Source: Desulfobacteraceae bacterium (lineage in GTDB: Bacteria > Desulfobacterota > Desulfobacteria > Desulfobacterales > SG8-13). Taken from it: DNA of 14,651 nt. Both the position numbers and the translations under genes were made by a program. Each line of letters starts with the position of its first letter. The first letter of the stretch is position 1. The DNA lies in assembly GCA_029287875.1 (NCBI GenBank), contig JARFQH010000190.1, forward strand, positions 1-14,651. The letters run 5' to 3'. Below are positions 12,364 through 14,651 of the stretch, in pieces. The notes under the pieces were generated by a model. That model was not told the DNA's origin. It searched no databases and saw only the letters and a program-made list of their open reading frames with translations.

Positions 12364-14310
12364 ATGCCGAAAGTGACCTTTCTACCCCATAAAAAAGAAA
12401 TTCAAGTTGATGAAGGCGAAATTCTGATCCGGGCCGCTTTGGAAGCCGGGGTGCACGTGAACGCCTCCTGCGGCGGAGAAGGACTCTGCGGCAAATGCCG
12501 TGTCATGATCGAAGAGGGTCGCGTCGCGGATGGCACCAGCGAGAAGCTCAGCCGACAGGACGTGGAGAACGGCTATCGCCTGGCCTGCCGCAGCCGTGTT
12601 ATCGAAGACCTCGTGGTGCGCATTCCGATCGAGTCCGAGGTGGATGCGGCTGTGCTGAACATGCAGGCCACACCGCGGCGCACGGCGCGCATCCAGGAAA
12701 TGAACCTGGAGGAGCTGAAGGACAAGGGCCTGTTCATGCCGCCCGTGGAAAAGAAATACCTGGAACTGCCTCCTCCCACCGCCCAGGACAACCTGGCCGA
12801 TGCGACCCGGTTGGTGAGTTTCTTGAAATTGAAGCACAACGAACACCGGCTGGTGGTCGAGCTGCCGGTCATCAGGAAACTGCCCGATGCTTTACGGCAG
12901 GACGATTTCCGGATGACGGCCACCCTGGCCAGGCCGGTTCACGAAGGCCGCAAAACCCGCATTATCGACGTGCAACCCGGTGACACAGCCAACCGTAACT
13001 ACGCCATCGCCGTGGACATCGGGACCACCACCATTTACGCCCAGCTGATCGATCTGATCAGCGGTGACGTGCTGGCCCAGTTCGGGGAATTCAACGCTCA
13101 GATCAGCTACGGTGAAGACGTGATCAGTCGGATCGTCTACGCTGAAAAGCCCGGTGGCCTGGAACGGCTGCACGCGGTGGTGCTTCAGACCATCAACACC
13201 GTGATTCGAAAAATTATCCGGCGGGCCGGAATCGAGACCGGAGAGGTCTCCGCCATAACCCTGGCCGGCAACACCACCATGACCCAACTCTTTTTGAAGG
13301 TGAATCCCCGCTACATTCGGCGATCGCCTTACGTGCCGGCATCCACGTTTTACCCGCCGATCGACGCCGTGGGCTTAGGCTTGGAGTTGGCCGACCACGT
13401 TTCCGCGCTGGTGTTTCCCTCCGTTTCCAGCTACGTGGGGGGCGACATCGTTGCCGGTGTCATGGGATCGGGTGTGTACCGCACCGAGGAGCTGACCCTT
13501 TTTATCGACATCGGAACCAATGCCGAAATCGTCATCGGCAACAAGGACTGGTTGGCCTGTGCGGCGGCTTCGGCCGGGCCGGCCTTCGAAGGCGGCGGCA
13601 TCGCCTTCGGCATGCGGGCGGCCGAGGGCGCCATCGAAGATTTCTCGGTCGATCCGTTGACCCAGGAACCGATGATCATCACCATCGGCAACGTGCGACC
13701 CAAGGGCATCTGCGGTTCGGGTCTCATCATCTTTGTGGCGACGATGTTCGAAATGGGCCTCATCGATAACCAGGGCAAATTCAACCGGAAGCTCGACACA
13801 CCGCGCATCCGTGAAACCGACGGCATCTGGGAATACGTTCTGGCCTGGGAAGACGCGACCCAGATCGACCGGGACATCGTCATCACCGAAATCGACATCG
13901 AGAACCTCATCCGGGCCAAGGGAGCGATTTACAGTGCCTGCATGACGCTGCTGGCCGAGGTGGGCATGGGCATTGCGGACATCGAGCGCATCGTCCTGGC
14001 CGGTGGCTTCGGCAGCTACGTCGATCTGGCCAAGGCGATGACCATCGGTCTGCTGCCGGAGATCGATCCGGATCGGGTGACGTTTGTGGGAAACGGTTCG
14101 TTGATGGGTGCCAAGATGAGTGCCCTGACCAACCGGATTCGCCGCGACGTGGTGGAGGCCACCCGCAAGATGACCAATTTCGAGCTGTCGGAGACGCCGT
14201 CTTTCATGGACAATTACGTGGCGGCACTGTTTCTGCCCCACACCGATCTCAACCAGTTCCCGAAGCTCAAGGCCCGTCTGGATCAGCGCAGGGCTGTGTT
14301 GAATTCCTAA
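12364..14310 (+). CDS. RACE protein: reductive activator of corrinoid-dependent enzymes ([2Fe-2S] + ASKHA)
   Basis: A 648-residue cytoplasmic protein that reduces Co(II) corrinoid proteins to the active Co(I) form at the expense of ATP. Residues 1-90 form a plant-type [2Fe-2S] ferredoxin with C36, C42, C45 (CGGEGLCGKC) and C75 (YRLACRS). A linker follows to about 210. The ASKHA-fold C-terminal part (DUF4445 region) shows AIAVDIGTTT (214-223), AGNTTM (301-306), FIDIGTNAEIV (380-390), AGPAFEGGGI (404-413), GICGSG (448-453) and LAGGFGSY (545-552). Length and domain order match RACE proteins of O-demethylase, glycine-betaine methyltransferase and acetyl-CoA-pathway (CoFeSP) systems. Its corrinoid partner is not in the window, so substrate and pathway are open. 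The ATG at 12364 has AAGGAG at a rather long 14-nt spacing. Upstream lie composite repeat B and the 7-bp array. Confidence 0.93.
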   Translation: MPKVTFLPHKKEIQVDEGEILIRAALEAGVHVNASCGGEGLCGKCRVMIEEGRVADGTSEKLSRQDVENGYRLACRSRVIEDLVVRIPIESEVDAAVLNMQATPRRTARIQEMNLEELKDKGLFMPPVEKKYLELPPPTAQDNLADATRLVSFLKLKHNEHRLVVELPVIRKLPDALRQDDFRMTATLARPVHEGRKTRIIDVQPGDTANRNYAIAVDIGTTTIYAQLIDLISGDVLAQFGEFNAQISYGEDVISRIVYAEKPGGLERLHAVVLQTINTVIRKIIRRAGIETGEVSAITLAGNTTMTQLFLKVNPRYIRRSPYVPASTFYPPIDAVGLGLELADHVSALVFPSVSSYVGGDIVAGVMGSGVYRTEELTLFIDIGTNAEIVIGNKDWLACAAASAGPAFEGGGIAFGMRAAEGAIEDFSVDPLTQEPMIITIGNVRPKGICGSGLIIFVATMFEMGLIDNQGKFNRKLDTPRIRETDGIWEYVLAWEDATQIDRDIVITEIDIENLIRAKGAIYSACMTLLAEVGMGIADIERIVLAGGFGSYVDLAKAMTIGLLPEIDPDRVTFVGNGSLMGAKMSALTNRIRRDVVEATRKMTNFELSETPSFMDNYVAALFLPHTDLNQFPKLKARLDQRRAVLNS

Positions 14311-14651
14311 TGCGGACGCTTCCCTGACTTCGCTTGATTTTTAGACTCATCTATTGACAAAGATGGTTTACCAATATAAGGAAACGTTTTTGGCAATATC
14401 CAAATGAATGCGATGGACAATTTGAACCATTTACGGCTTGACTTTCCCTCATCTGTTGCAACGACACCACCAGAGCCCTTCGGGCTGTTACATCATATTA
14501 TAAAAACAATAAAAACCTGCTGTAATTCTTCTACGCTTTAGAAGTGAATAGACCGGAAAATTCAAAAGACGAAAGGGGGGGTAAAACTTCGATTCTCCGG
14601 GCGATTCTCATTTTGCCCGGTTGGTGTGCGCAAGTTCGCGTGGAGCATAAC
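14311..14651. other. Gene-free region after the RACE gene
   Basis: No supported coding region on either strand. It contains a small stem AGCCC-TTC-GGGCT (14474-14486), an inverted repeat CCGGGC/GCCCGG with a 12-nt loop (14597-14602 and 14615-14620), two GATTCTC copies 12 bp apart (14591 and 14603), and a run of seven G (14575-14581). None has a proper U-tract, so none is called a terminator. Confidence 0.5.

Noticed and set aside
14571..14651. Start of another gene at the right edge
   Set aside because: Only a short minus-strand frame of about 28 codons enters from the edge, with no recognisable signature.

Overview
The window looks like a chromosomal segment of an anaerobic deltaproteobacterium (Desulfobacterota, probably a Desulfosarcina/Desulfococcus-like sulfate reducer). 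I infer this from a RACE-type corrinoid activator, a CoA-transferase/GNAT fusion, a Tat-exported TRAP substrate-binding protein, moderately GC-rich genes, and intergenic regions crowded with short-period tandem repeats and long inverted repeats. Nothing in the window fixes a species. No rRNA, tRNA, transposase or CRISPR array is seen.

Layout. (1) 1-1033, minus strand: the first 22 codons of a four-helix-bundle (S23/IVP-like) protein cut by the window edge, then a DUF72/YecE-like gene whose 3' end is written in a 9-bp tandem repeat. (2) 1034-3480: a 146-bp inverted repeat against the 3' end of lexA, lexA itself with three 12-bp-spaced direct repeats over its -35, two oppositely oriented 9-mer arrays, and mutM. 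(3) 3481-5780: composite hairpin element copy A, a strong promoter and a palindrome in front of rmuC, then an AT-rich inverted repeat. (4) 5781-9607, minus strand: a TRAP operon in the order dctQ-dctM-dctP, a perfect 12-bp-stem hairpin, then a universal stress protein gene. (5) 9908-11795, plus strand and divergent from the TRAP operon: an acetyl-CoA hydrolase/CoA-transferase fused to a GNAT domain. (6) 11796-12363: a truncated copy C and a full copy B of the composite element, then a 7-bp tandem repeat. (7) 12364-14310: a RACE protein ([2Fe-2S] domain plus ASKHA domain). (8) 14311-14651: no gene recognised.

How the genes may work together. LexA, MutM and RmuC form a loose DNA repair and SOS neighbourhood. 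The TRAP operon, the UspA protein and the divergent CoA-transferase/GNAT gene make a plausible uptake-and-activation module for a small organic (2-oxo or hydroxy) acid: a TakP-like binding protein captures it, DctQM carries it in with sodium, UspA may sense ATP and tune the transporter (as TeaD does for TeaABC), and the fusion protein may handle CoA transfer and acylation. RACE proteins reduce inactive Co(II) corrinoid proteins of methyl-transfer pathways; its partner is not in the window.

The least explained structure is a composite repeat present as two full copies and one remnant: a hairpin with arms of about 75 nt, then a 9-bp-period array, then a conserved 30-nt tail. The two full copies show compensatory base changes in the stem and both lie upstream of a plus-strand gene.
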